In this document: one piece after another, positions 47,776 to 60,790 of the stretch
Numbering within the stretch: position 1 is the first letter of the stretch
How the letters are laid out: the number at the start of each line of letters is the position of its first letter
Assembly (NCBI RefSeq): GCF_963576545.1
Contig: NW_026870440.1
Coordinates: 1-64,000 of the forward strand
Length of the DNA stretch: 64,000 nt
Direction: 5' to 3'
Origin: Limanda limanda
Lineage: Eukaryota > Chordata > Actinopteri > Pleuronectiformes > Pleuronectidae
Program-made: the position numbers and the translations under genes
Notes under the pieces: model-generated
What the model saw: the letters and a program-made list of their open reading frames with translations, nothing else
Database searches by the model: none
What the model was told of the DNA's origin: nothing

Positions 47776-49970
47776 CTTGGAAAGTGGTTGCATCTGGACT
47801 AATTTGGGTCCTGCGGATCGATTGGTACCATCCCCGAGCTTGTACGACCTTCGGAAGAGGTCGACCGACGAAATTCCCCCAAATCTGAGGAGATATTCTT
47901 GAATAACTTTTTTTGTGAAGGTCGGAGAGACTTGCAAGTAGGCTCTACCCCCACTAAATGGGGTAGCGCGCATCGATCGGTACCATCCTTGAGCTTCTCC
48001 GACTTTCGGAAGGGTTAGGGTTAGGGATGAAAGCACATAGGAGAAAGAGATATTCTTGAATAACTTTTTTTGTAAAGGTCGGAGAGACTTGGAAAGTGGT
48101 TGCATCTGGACTAATTTGGGTCCTGCGGATCGATTGGTACCATCCCCGAGCTTGTACGACCTTCGGAAGAGGTCGACCGACGAAATTCCCCCAAATCTGA
48201 GGAGATATTCTTGAATAACTTTTTTTGTGAAGGTCGGAGAGACTTGCAAGTAGGCTCTACCCCCACTAAATGGGGTTGCGCGCATCGATCGGTACCATCC
48301 TTGAGCTTCTCCGACTTTCGGAAGGGTTAGGGTTAGGGTTAGGGATGAAAGCACATAGGAGAAAGAGATATTCTTGAATAACTTTTTTTGTGAAGGTCGG
48401 AGAGACTTGCAAGTAGGCTCTACCCCCACTAAATGGGGTAGCGCGCATCGATCGGTACCATCCTTGAGCTTCTCCGACTTTCGGAAGGGTTAGGGTTAGG
48501 GTTAGGGATGAAAGCACATAGGAGAAAGAGATATTCTTGAATAACTTTTTTTGTGAAGGTCGGAGAGACTTGGAAAGTGGTTGCATCTGGACTAATTTGG
48601 GTCCTGCGGATCGATTGGTACCATCCCCGAGCTTGTACGACCTTCGGAAGAGGTCGACCGACGAAATTCCCCCAAATCTGAGGAGATATTCTTGAATAAC
48701 TTTTTTTGTGAAGGTCGGAGAGACTTGCAAGTAGGCTCTACCCCCACTAAATGGGGTTGCGCGCATCGATCGGTACCATCCTTGAGCTTCTCCGACTTTC
48801 GGAAGGGTTAGGGTTAGGGTTAGGGATGAAAGCACATAGGAGAAAGAGATATTCTTGAATAACTTTTTTTGTGAAGGTCGGAGAGACTTGAAAAGTGGTT
48901 GCATCTGGACTAATTTGGGTCCTGCGGATCGATTGGTACCATCCCCGAGCTTGTACGACCTTCGGAAGAGGTCGACCGACGAAATTCCCCCAAATCTGAG
49001 GAGATATTCTTGAAAAACTTTTTTTGTGAAGGTCGGAGAGACTTGCAAGTAGGCTCTACCCCCACTAAATGGGGTTGCGCGCATCGATCGGTACCATCCT
49101 TGAGCTTCTCCGACTTTCGGAAGGGTTAGGGTTAGGGTTAGGGATGAAAGCACATAGGAGAAAGAGATATTCTTGAATAACTTTTTTTGTGAAGGTCGGA
49201 GAGACTTGCAAGTAGGCTCTACCCCCACTAAATGGGGTAGCGCGCATCGATCGGTACCATCTTTGAGCTTCTCCGACTTTCGGAAGGGTTAGGGTTAGGG
49301 TTAGGGATGAAAGCACATAGGAGAAAGAGATATTCTTGAATAACTTTTTTTGTGAAGGTCGGAGAGACTTGAAAAGTGGTTGCATCTGGACTAAATTGGG
49401 TCCTGCGGATCGATTGGTACCATCCCCGAGCTTGTACGACCTTCGGAAGAGGTCGACCGACGAAATTCCCTCAAATCTGAGGAGATATTCTTGAATAACT
49501 TTTTTTGTGAAGGTCGGAGAGACTTGCAAGTAGGCTCTACCCCCACTAAATGGGGTTGCGCGCATCGATCGGTACCATCCTTGAGCTTCTCCGACTTTCG
49601 GAAGGGTTAGGGTTAGGGTTAGGGATGAAAGCACATAGGAGAAAGAGATATTCTTGAATAACTTTTTTTGTGAAGGTCGGAGAGACTTGCAAGTAGGCTC
49701 TACTCCCACTAAATGGGGTAGCGCGCATCGATCGGTACCATCTTTGAGCTTCTCCGACTTTCGGAAGGGTTAGGGTTAGGGTTAGGGATGAAAGCACATA
49801 GGAGAAAGAGATATTCTTGAATAACTTTTTTTGTGAAGGTCGGAGAGACTTGCAAGTAGGCTCTACCCCCACTAAATGGGGTAGCGCGCATCGATCGGTA
49901 CCATCCTTGAGCTTCTCCGACTTTCGGAAGGGTTAGGGTTAGGGTTAGGGATGAAAGCACATAGGAGAAA
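46973..49970 (+). repeat. Transition stretch between the two array parts
   Basis: It holds the last short-A unit (B at 47,776, short tract at 48,012, GTAAAGG second B), but the first B has ATC, not ATG. It then has a full-length B-A-B pair 318 bp apart (48,569 and 48,887) and the last GAAAA-type B (near 49,368). No gene is present. Confidence 0.8.
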
Positions 49971-52414
49971 GAGATATTCTTGAATAACATTTTTTGTGAA
50001 GGTCGGAGAGACTTGCAAGTAGGCTCTACCCCCACTAAATGGGGTAGCGCGCATCGATCGGTACCATCCTTGAGCTTCTCCGACTTTCGGAAGGGTTAGG
50101 GTTAGGGTTAGGGATGAAAGCACATAGGAGAAAGAGATATTCTTGAATAACTTTTTTTGTGAAGGTCGGAGAGACTTGGAAAGTGGTTGCATCTGGACTA
50201 ATTTGGGTCCTGCGAGATCGATTGGTACCATGCCCGAGCTTGTACGACCTTCGGAAGAGGTCGACCGACGAAATTCCCCCAAATCTGAGGAGATATTCTT
50301 GAATAACATTTTTTGTGAAGGTCGGAGAGACTTGCAAGTAGGCTCTACCCCCACTAAATGGGGTAGCGCGCATCGATCGGTACCATCCTTGAGCTTCTCC
50401 GACTTTCGGAAGGGTTAGGGTTAGGGTTAGGGATGAAAGCACATAGGAGAAAGAGATATTCTTGAATAACTTTTTTTGTAAAGGTCGGAGAGACTTGGAA
50501 AGTGGTTGCATCTGGACTAATTTGGGTCCTGCGGATCGATTGGTACCATCCCCGAGCTTGTACGACCTTCGGAAGAGGTCGACCGACGAAATTCCCCCAA
50601 ATCTGAGGAGATATTCTTGAATAACTTTTTTTGTGAAGGTCGGAGAGACTTGCAAGTAGGCTCTACCCCCACTAAATGGGGTTGCGCGCATCGATCGGTA
50701 CCATCCTTGAGCTTCTCCGACTTTCGGAAGGGTTAGGGTTAGGGTTAGGGATGAAAGCACATAGGAGAAAGAGATATTCTTGAATAACTTTTTTTGTGAA
50801 GGTCGGAGAGACTTGCAAGTAGGCTCTACCCCCACTAAATGGGGTAGCGCGCATCGATCGGTACCATCCTTGAGCTTCTCCGACTTTCGGAAGGGTTAGG
50901 GTTAGGGTTAGGGATGAAAGCACATAGGAGAAAGAGATATTCTTGAATAACTTTTTTTGTGAAGGTCGGAGAGACTTGGAAAGTGGTTGCATCTGGACTA
51001 ATTTGGGTCCTGCAGATCGATTGGTACCATCCCCGAGCTTTTACGACCTTCGGAAGAGGTCGACCGACGAAATTCCCCCAAATCTGAGGAGATATTCTTG
51101 AATAACTTTTTTTGTGAAGGTCGGAGAGACTTGCAAGTAGGCTTTACCCCCACTAAATGGGGTTGCGCGCATCGATCGGTACCATCCTTGAGCTTCTCCG
51201 ACTTTCGGAAGGGTTAGGGTTAGGGTTAGGGATGAAAGCACATAGGAGAAAGAGATATTCTTGAATAACTTTTTTTGTGAAGGTCGGAGAGACTTGGAAA
51301 GTGGTTGCATCTGGACTAATTTGGGTCCTGCGAGATCGATTGGTACCATGCCCGAGCTTGTACGACCTTCGGAAGAGGTCGACCGACGAAATTCCCCCAA
51401 ATCTGAGGAGATATTCTTGAATAACATTTTTTGTGAAGGTCGGAGAGACTTGCAAGTAGGCTCTACCCCCACTAAATGGGGTAGCGCGCATCGATCGGTA
51501 CCATCCTTGAGCTTCTCCGACTTTCGGAAGGGTTAGGGTTAGGGTTAGGGATGAAAGCACATAGGAGAAAGAGATATTCTTGAATAACTTTTTTTGTAAA
51601 GGTCGGAGAGACTTGGAAAGTGGTTGCATCTGGACTAATTTGGGTCCTGCGGATCGATTGGTACCATCCCCGAGCTTGTACGACCTTCGGAAGAGGTCGA
51701 CCGACGAAATTCCCCCAAATCTGAGGAGATATTCTTGAATAACTTTTTTTGTGAAGGTCGGAGAGACTTGCAAGTAGGCTCTACCCCCACTAAATGGGGT
51801 TGCGCGCATCGATCGGTACCATCCTTGAGCTTCTCCGACTTTCGGAAGGGTTAGGGTTAGGGTTAGGGATGAAAGCACATAGGAGAAAGAGATATTCTTG
51901 AATAACTTTTTTTGTGAAGGTCGGAGAGACTTGCAAGTAGGCTCTACCCCCACTAAATGGGGTAGCGCGCATCGATCGGTACCATCCTTGAGCTTCTCCG
52001 ACTTTCGGAAGGGTTAGGGTTAGGGTTAGGGATGAAAGCACATAGGAGAAAGAGATATTCTTGAATAACTTTTTTTGTGAAGGTCGGAGAGACTTGGAAA
52101 GTGGTTGCATCTGGACTAATTTGGGTCCTGCAGATCGATTGGTACCATCCCCGAGCTTTTACGACCTTCGGAAGAGGTCGACCGACGAAATTCCCCCAAA
52201 TCTGAGGAGATATTCTTGAATAACTTTTTTTGTGAAGGTCGGAGAGACTTGCAAGTAGGCTTTACCCCCACTAAATGGGGTTGCGCGCATCGATCGGTAC
52301 CATCCTTGAGCTTCTCCGACTTTCGGAAGGGTTAGGGTTAGGGTTAGGGATGAAAGCACATAGGAGAAAGAGATATTCTTGAATAACTTTTTTTGTGAAG
52401 GTCGGAGAGACTTG
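49971..52414 (+). repeat. Tandem of a 1,118-bp unit, about 2.2 copies
   Basis: Each unit has four A and three B plus one extra base, the A in GCGAGATCG (near 50,213 and 51,331). The ATG-type B (50,230; 51,348), an A in the T run (near 50,308 and 51,426), GTAAAGG (near 50,479 and 51,597) and GAGCTTTTACG (near 51,037 and 52,155) all repeat at 1,118 bp. Here the A between paired B units is full length. Confidence 0.87.
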
Positions 52415-55400
52415 CAAGTAGGCTCTACCCCCACTAAATGGGGTAGCGCGCATCGATCGGTACCATCCTTGAGCTTCTCCGACTTTCGGAAGGGTTAGGG
52501 TTAGGGTTAGGGATGAAAGCACATAGGAGAAAGAGATATTCTTGAATAACTTTTTTTGTGAAGGTCGGAGAGACTTGCAAGTAGGCTTTACCCCCACTAA
52601 ATGGGGTAGCGCGCATCGATCGGTACCATCCTTGAGCTTCTCCGACTTTCGGAAGGGTTAGGGTTAGGGTTAGGGATGAAAGCACATAGGAGAAAGAGAT
52701 ATTCTTGAATAACTTTTTTTGTGAAGGTCGGAGAGACTTGCAAGTAGGCTCTACCCCCACTAAATGGGGTAGCGCGCATCGATCGGTACCATCTTTGAGC
52801 TTCTCCGACTTTCGGAAGGGTTAGGGTTAGGGTTAGGGATGAAAGCACATAGGAGAAAGAGATATTCTTGAATAACTTTTTTTGTGAAGGTCGGAGAGAC
52901 TTGCAAGTAGGCTCTACCCCCACTAAATGGGGTAGCGCGCATCGATCGGTACCATCCTTGAGCTTCTCCGACTTTCGGAAGGGTTAGGGTTAGGGTTAGG
53001 GATGAAAGCACATAGGAGAAAGAGATATTCTTGAATAACTTTTTTTGTAAAGGTCGGAGAGACTTGGAAAGTGGTTGCATCTGGACTAATTTGGGTCCTG
53101 CGGATCGATTGGTACCATCCCCGAGCTTGTACGACCTTCGGAAGAGGTCGACCGACGAAATTCCCCCAAATCTGAGGAGATATTCTTGAATAACTTTTTT
53201 TGTGAAGGTCGGAGAGACTTGCAAGTAGGCTCTACCCCCACTAAATGGGGTTGCGCGCATCGATCGGTACCATCCTTGAGCTTCTCCGACTTTCGGAAGG
53301 GTTAGGGTTAGGGTTAGGGATGAAAGCACATAGGAGAAAGAGATATTCTTGAATAACTTTTTTTGTGAAGGTCGGAGAGACTTGCAAGTAAGCTCTACCC
53401 CCACTAAATGGGGTAGCGCGCATCGATTGGTACCATCCTTGAGCTTCTCCGACTTTCGGAAGGGTTAGGGTTAGGGTTAGGGATGAAAGCACATAGGAGA
53501 AAGAGATATTCTTGAATAACTTTTTTTGTGAAGGTCGGAGAGACTTGGAAAGTGGTTGCATCTGGACTAATTTGGGTCCTGCGGATCGATTGGTACCATC
53601 CCCGAGCTTTTACGACCTTCGGAAGAGGTCGACCGACGAAATTCCCCCAAATCTGAGGAGATATTCTTGAATAACTTTTTTTGTGAAGGTCGGAGAGACT
53701 TGCAAGTAGGCTTTACCCCCACTAAATGGGGTTGCGCGCATCGATCGGTACCATCCTTGAGCTTCTCCGACTTTCGGAAGGGTTAGGGTTAGGGTTAGGG
53801 ATGAAAGCACATAGGAGAAAGAGATATTCTTGAATAACTTTTTTTGTGAAGGTCGGAGAGACTTGCAAGTAGGCTCTACCCCCACTAAATGGGGTAGCGC
53901 GCATCGATCGGTACCATCCTTGAGCTTCTCCGACTTTCGGAAGGGTTAGGGTTAGGGTTAGGGATGAAAGCACATAGGAGAAAGAGATATTCTTGAATAA
54001 CTTTTTTTGTGAAGGTCGGAGAGACTTGCAAGTAGGCTCTACCCCCACTAAATGGGGTAGCGCGCATCGATCGGTACCATCCTTGAGCTTCTCCGACTTT
54101 CGGAAGGGTTAGGGTTAGGGTTAGGGATGAAAGCACATAGGAGAAAGAGATATTCTTGAATAACTTTTTTTGTGAAGGTCGGAGAGACTTGCAAGTAGGC
54201 TCTACCCCCACTAAATGGGGTAGCGCGCATCGATCGGTACCATCCTTGAGCTTCTCCGACTTTCGGAAGGGTTAGGGTTAGGGATGAAAGCACATAGGAG
54301 AAAGAGATATTCTTGAATAACTTTTTTTGTGAAGGTCGGAGAGACTTGCAAGTAGGCTCTACCCCCACTAAATGGGGTAGCGCGCATCGATCGGTACCAT
54401 CCTTGACCTTCTCCGACTTTCGGAAGGGTTAGGGTTAGGGTTAGGGATGAAAGCACATAGGAGAAAGAGATATTCTTGAATAACTTTTTTTGTGAAGGTC
54501 GGAGAGACTTGGAAAGTGGTTGCATCTGGACTAATTTGGGTCCTGCGGATCGATTGGTACCATCCCCGAGCTTGTACGACCTTCGGAAGAGGTCGACCGA
54601 CGAAATTCCCCCAAATCTGAGGAGATATTCTTGAATAACTTTTTTTTGAAGGTCGGAGAGACTTGCAAGTAGGCTCTACCCCCACTAAATGGGGTAGCGC
54701 GCATCGATCGGTACCATCCTTGAGCTTCTCCGACTTTCGGAAGGGTTAGGGTTAGGGTTAGGGATGAAAGCACATAGGAGAAAGAGATATTCTTGAATAA
54801 CTTTTTTTGTGAAGGTCGGAGAGACTTGCAAGTAGGCTCTACCCCCACTAAATGGGGTAGCGCGCATCGATCGGTACCATCCTTGAGCTTCTCCGACTTT
54901 CGGAAGGGTTAGGGTTAGGGTTAGGGATGAAAGCACATAGGAGAAAGAGATATTCTTGAATAACTTTTTTTGTGAAGGTCGGAGAGACTTGCAAGTAGGC
55001 TCTACCCCCACTAAATGGGGTAGCGCGCATCGATCGGTACCATCCTTGAGCTTCTCCGACTTTCGGAAGGGTTAGGGTTAGGGTTAGGGATGAAAGCACA
55101 TAGGAGAAAGAGATATTCTTGAATAACTTTTTTTGTGAAGGTCGGAGAGACTTGGAAAGTGGTTGCATCTGGACTAATTTGGGTCCTGCAGATCGATTGG
55201 TACCATCCCCGAGCTTGTACGACCTTCGGAAGAGGTCGACCGACGAAATTCCCCCAAATCTGAGGAGATATTCTTGAATAACTTTTTTTTTGAAGGTCGG
55301 AGAGACTTGCAAGTAGGCTCTACCCCCACTAAATGGGGTAGCGCGCATCGATCGGTACCATCCTTGAGCTTCTCCGACTTTCGGAAGGGTTAGGGTTAGG

Positions 55401-58400
55401 GTTAGGGATGAAAGCACATAGGAGAAAGAGATATTCTTGAATAACTTTTTTTGTGAAGGTCGGAGAGACTTGGAAAGTGGTTGCATCTGGACTAATTTGG
55501 GTCCTGCGGATCGATTGGTACCATCCCCGAGCTTGTACGACCTTCGGAAGAGGTCGACCGACGAAATTCCCCCAAATCTGAGGAGATATTCTTGAATAAC
55601 TTTTTTTGTGAAGATCGGAGAGACTTGCAAGTAGGCTCTACCCCCACTAAATGGCGTAGCGCGCATCGATCGGTACCATCCTTGAGCTTCTCCGACTTTC
55701 GGAAGGGTTAGGGTTAGGGTTAGGGATGAAAGCACATAGGAGAAAGAGATATTCTTGAATAACTTTTTTTGTGAAGGTCGGAGAGACTTGCAAGTAGGCT
55801 CTACCCCCACTAAATGGGGTAGCGCGCATCGATCGGTACCATCCTTGAGCTTCTCCGACTTTCGGAAGGGTTAGGGTTAGGGTTAGGGATGAAAGCACAT
55901 AGGAGAAAGAGATATTCTTGAATAACTTTTTTTGTGAAGGTCGGAGAGACTTGCAAGTAGGCTCTACCCCCACTAAATGGGGTAGCGCGCATCGATCGGT
56001 ACCATCCTTGAGCTTCTCCGACTTTCGGAAGGGTTAGGGTTAGGGTTAGGGATGAAAGCACATAGGAGAAAGAGATATTCTTGAATAACTTTTTTTGTGA
56101 AGGTCGGAGAGACTTGGAAAGTGGTTGCATCTGGACTAATTTGGGTCCTGCGGATCGATTGGTACCATCCCCGAGCTTGTACGACCTTCGGAAGAGGTCG
56201 ACCGACGAAATTCCCCCAAATCTGAGGAGATATTCTTGAATAACTTTTTTTGTGAAGATCGGAGAGACTTGCAAGTAGGCTCTACCCCCACTAAATGGCG
56301 TAGCGCGCATCGATCGGTACCATCCTTGAGCTTCTCCGACTTTCGGAAGGGTTAGGGTTAGGGTTAGGGATGAAAGCACATAGGAGAAAGAGATATTCTT
56401 GAATAACTTTTTTTGTGAAGGTCGGAGAGACTTGGAAAGTGGTTGCATCTGGACTAATTTGGGTCCTGCGGATCGATTGGTACCATCCGCGAGCTTGTAC
56501 GACCTTCGGAAGAGGTCGACCGACGAAATTCCCCCAAATCTGAGGAGATATTCTTGAATAACTTTTTTTGTGAAGGTCTGAGAGACTTGCAAGTAGGCTC
56601 TACCCCCACTAAATGGGGTTGCGCGCATCGATCGGTACCATCCTTGAGCTTCTCCGACTTTCGGAAGGGTTAGGGTTAGGGTTAGGGATGAAAGCACATA
56701 AGAGAAAGAGATATTCTTGAATAACTTTTTTTGTGAAGGTCGGAGAGACTTGCAAGTAGGCTCTACCCCCACTAAATGGGGTAGCGCGCATCGATCGGTA
56801 CCATCCTTGAGCTTCTCCGACTTTCGGAAGGGTTAGGGTTAGGGTTAGGGATGAAAGCACATAGGAGAAAGAGATATTCTTGAATAACTTTTTTTGTGAA
56901 GGTCGGAGAGACTTGCAAGTAGGCTCTACCCCCACTAAATGGGGTAGCGTGCATCGATCGGTACCATCCTTGAGCTTCTCCGACTTTCGGAAGGGTTAGG
57001 GTTAGGGTTAGGGATGAAAGCACATAGGAGGAAGAGATATTCTTGAATAACTTTTTTTGTGAAGGTCGGAGAGACTTGGAAAGTGGTTGCATCTGGACTA
57101 ATTTGGGTCCTGCGGATCGATTGGTACCATCCCCGAGCTTGTACGACCTTCGAAAGAGGTCGACCGACGAAATTCCCCCAAATCTGAGGAGATATTCTTG
57201 AATAACTTTTTTTGTGAAGGTCGGAGAGACTTGCAAGTAGGCTCTACCCCCACTAAATGGGGTTGCGCGCATCGATCGGTACCATCCTTGAGCTTCTCCG
57301 ACTTTCGGAAGGGTTAGGGTTAGGGTTAGGGATGAAAGCACATAGGAGAAAGAGATATTCTTGAATAACTTTTTTTGTGAAGGTCGGAGAGACTTGCAAG
57401 TAGGCTCTACCCCCACTAAATGGGGTAGCGCGCATCGATCGGTACCATCCTTGAGCTTCTCCGACTTTCGGAAGGGTTAGGGTTAGGGTTAGGGATGAAA
57501 GCACATAGGAGAAAGAGATATTCTTGAATAACTTTTTTTGTGAAGGTCGGAGAGACTTGCAAGTAGGCTCTACCCCCACTAAATGGGGTAGCGCGCATCG
57601 ATCGGTACCATCCTTGAGCTTCTCCGACTTTCGGAAGGGTTAGGGTTAGGGTTAGGGATGAAAGCACATAGGAGAAAGAGATATTCTTGAATAACTTTTT
57701 TTGTGAAGGTCGGAGAGACTTGCAAGTAGGCTCTACCCCCACTAAATGGGGTAGCGCGCATCGATCGGTACCATCCTTGAGCTTCTCCGACTTTCGGAAG
57801 GGTTAGGGTTAGGGTTAGGGATGAAAGCACATAGGAGAAAGAGATATTCTTGAATAACTTTTTTTGTGAAGGTCGGAGAGACTTGCAAGTAGGCTCTACC
57901 CCCACTAAATGGGGTAGCGCGCATCGATCGGTACCATCCTTGAGCTTCTCCGACTTTCGGAAGGGTTAGGGTTAGGGTTAGGGATGAAAGCACATAGGAG
58001 AAAGAGATATTCTTGAATAACTTTTTTTGTGAAGGTCGGAGAGACTTGGAAAGTGGTTGCATCTGGACTAATTTGGGTCCTGCGGATCGATTGGTACCAT
58101 CCCCGAGCTTGTACGACCTTCGGAAGAGGTCGACCGACGAAATTCCCCCAAATCTGAGGAGATATTCTTGAATAACTTTTTTTTTGAAGGTCGGAGAGAC
58201 TTGCAAGTAGGCTCTACCCCCACTAAATGGGGTAGCGCGCATCGATCGGTACCATCCTTGAGCTTCTCCGACTTTCGGAAGGGTTAGGGTTAGGGTTAGG
58301 GATGAAAGCACATAGGAGAAAGAGATATTCTTGAATAACTTTTTTTGTGAAGGTCGGAGAGACTTGCAAGTAGGCTCTACCCCCACTAAATGGGGTAGCG

Positions 58401-60091
58401 CGCATCGATCGGTACCATCCTTGAGCTTCTCCGACTTTCGGAAGGGTTAGGGTTAGGGTTAGGGATGAAAGCACATAGGAGAAAGAGATATTCTTGAATA
58501 ACTTTTTTTGTGAAGGTCGGAGAGACTTGGAAAGTGGTTGCATCTGGACTAATTTGGGTCCTGCGGATCGATTGGTACCATCCCCGAGCTTGTACGACCT
58601 TCGGAAGAGGTCGACCGACGAAATTCCCCCAAATCTGAGGAGATATTCTTGAATAACTTTTTTTTTGAAGGTCGGAGAGACTTGCAAGTAGGCTCTACCC
58701 CCACTAAATGGGGTAGCGCGCATCGATCGGTACCATCCTTGAGCTTCTCCGACTTTCGGAAGGGTTAGGGTTAGGGTTAGGGATGAAAGCACATAGGAGA
58801 AAGAGATATTCTTGAATAACTTTTTTTGTGAAGGTCGGAGAGACTTGCAAGTAGGCTCTACCCCCACTAAATGGGGTAGCGCGCATCGATCGGTACCATC
58901 CTTGAGCTTCTCCGACTTTCGGAAGGGTTAGGGTTAGGGTTAGGGATGAAAGCACATAGGAGAAAGAGATATTCTTGAATAACTTTTTTTGTGAAGGTCG
59001 GAGAGACTTGGAAAGTGGTTGCATCTGGACTAATTTGGGTCCTGCGGATCGATTGGTACCATCCCCGAGCTTGTACGACCTTCGGAAGAGGTCGACCGAC
59101 GAAATTCCCCCAAATCTGAGGAGATATTCTTGAATAACTTTTTTTGTGAAGGTCGGAGAGACTTGCAAGTAGGCTCTACCCCCACTAAATGGGGTTGCGC
59201 GCATCGATCGGTACCATCCTTGAGCTTCTCCGACTTTCGGAAGGGTTAGGGTTAGGGTTAGGGATGAAAGCACATAGGAGAAAGAGATATTCTTGAATAA
59301 CTTTTTTTGTGAAGGTCGGAGAGACTTGCAAGTAGGCTTTACCCCCACTAAATGGGGAAGCGCGCATCGATCGGTACCATCCTTGAGCTTCTCCGACTTT
59401 CGGAAGGGTTAGGGTTAGGGTTAGGGATGAAAGCACATAGGAGGAAGAGATATTCTTGAATAACTTTTTTTGTGAAGGTCGGAGAGACTTGGAAAGTGGT
59501 TGCATCTGGACTAATTTGGGTCCTGCGGATCGATTGGTACCATCCCCGAGCTTGTACGACCTTCGAAAGAGGTCGACCGACGAAATTCCCCCAAATCTGA
59601 GGAGATATTCTTGAATAACTTTTTTTGTGAAGGTCGGAGAGACTTGCAAGTAGGCTCTACCCCCACTAAATGGGGTTGCGCGCATCGATCGGTACCATCC
59701 TTGAGCTTCTCCGACTTTCGGAAGGGTTAGGGTTAGGGTTAGGGATGAAAGCACATAGGAGAAAGAGATATTCTTGAATAACTTTTTTTGTGAAGGTCGG
59801 AGAGACTTGCAAGTAGGCTCTACCCCCACTAAATGGGGTAGCGCGCATCGATCGGTACCATCCTTGAGCTTCTCCGACTTTCGGAAGGGTTAGGGTTAGG
59901 GTTAGGGATGAAAGCACATAGGAGAAAGAGATATTCTTGAATAACTTTTTTTGTGAAGGTCGGAGAGACTTGCAAGTAGGCTCTACCCCCACTAAATGGG
60001 GTAGCGCGCATCGATCAGTACCATCCTTGAGCTTCTCCGACTTTCGGAAGGGTTAGGGTTAGGGTTAGGGATGAAAGCACATAGGAGAAAG
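52415..60091 (+). repeat. Array stretch with mixed B spacing
   Basis: B units stand 318 to about 970 bp apart with no fixed higher-order unit. Between about 55.15 and 57.08 kb a B-A-B-AAA block of 962 bp occurs twice, yet the paired marks GAAGATCGG and GGCGTAG recur 644 bp apart (55,611 and 56,255), so two copy events overlap. One base is lost from the T-run core near 54,647. No gene is present. Confidence 0.8.
58673..59803 (+). repeat. 1.1-kb patch shared with 42.0-43.1 kb (right copy)
   Basis: Partner of 42,000-43,130. It lies in the right part of the array, whose surroundings otherwise differ, so it links the two parts. Confidence 0.83.
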
Positions 60092-60790
60092 AGATATTCT
60101 TGAATAACTTTTTTTGTGAAGGTCGGAGAGACTTGCAAGTAGGCTCTACCCCCACTAAATGGGGTAGCGCGCATCGATCGGTACCATCCTTGAGCTTCTC
60201 CGACTTTCGGAAGGGTTAGGGTTAGGGTTAGGGATGAAAGCACATAGGAGAAAGAGATATTCTTGAATAACTTTTTTTGTGAAGGTCGGAGAGACTTGCA
60301 AGTAGGCTCTACCCCCACTAAATGGGGTAGCGCGCATCGATCGGTACCATCCTTGAGCTTCTCCGACTTTCGGAAGGGTTAGGGTTAGGGTTAGGGATGA
60401 AAGCACATAGGAGAAAGAGATATTCTTGAATAACTTTTTTTGTGAAGGTCGGAGAGACTTGGAAAGTGGTTGCATCTGGACTAATTTGGGTCCTGCGGAT
60501 CGATTGGTACCATCCCCGAGCTTGTACGACCTTCGGAAGAGGTCGACCGACGAAATTCCCCCAAATCTGAGGAGATATTCTTTAATAACTTTTTTTGTGA
60601 AGGTCGGAGAGACTTGCAAGTAGGCTCTACCCCCACTAAATGGCGTAGCGCGCATCGATCGGTACCATCCTTGAGCTTCTCCGACTTTCGGAAGGGTTAG
60701 GGTTAGGGTTAGGGATGAAAGCACATAGGAGAAAGAGATATTCTTGAATAACTTTTTTTGTGAAGGTCGGAGAGACTTGCAAGTAGGCTC
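60092..60790 (+). repeat. 0.7-kb patch shared with 62.35-63.05 kb (left copy)
   Basis: TTCTTTAATAAC (near 60,581) and GGCGTAG (near 60,642) both recur 2,258 bp to the right, together with the B unit between them. Confidence 0.78.

Larger units (their letters stand above)
7950..49970 (+). repeat. Clean middle part with the 2,081-bp higher-order repeat
   Basis: Single-base indels almost vanish here; length changes are whole 6-bp telomere units. B spacing repeats in the order 312, 481, 481, 807 bp, which is B A(short) B AA B AA B AAAA. Both B subtypes (GAAAA and GGAAA) occur. Large blocks are near-identical copies of each other. No gene or unique sequence was found anywhere in it. Confidence 0.9.
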
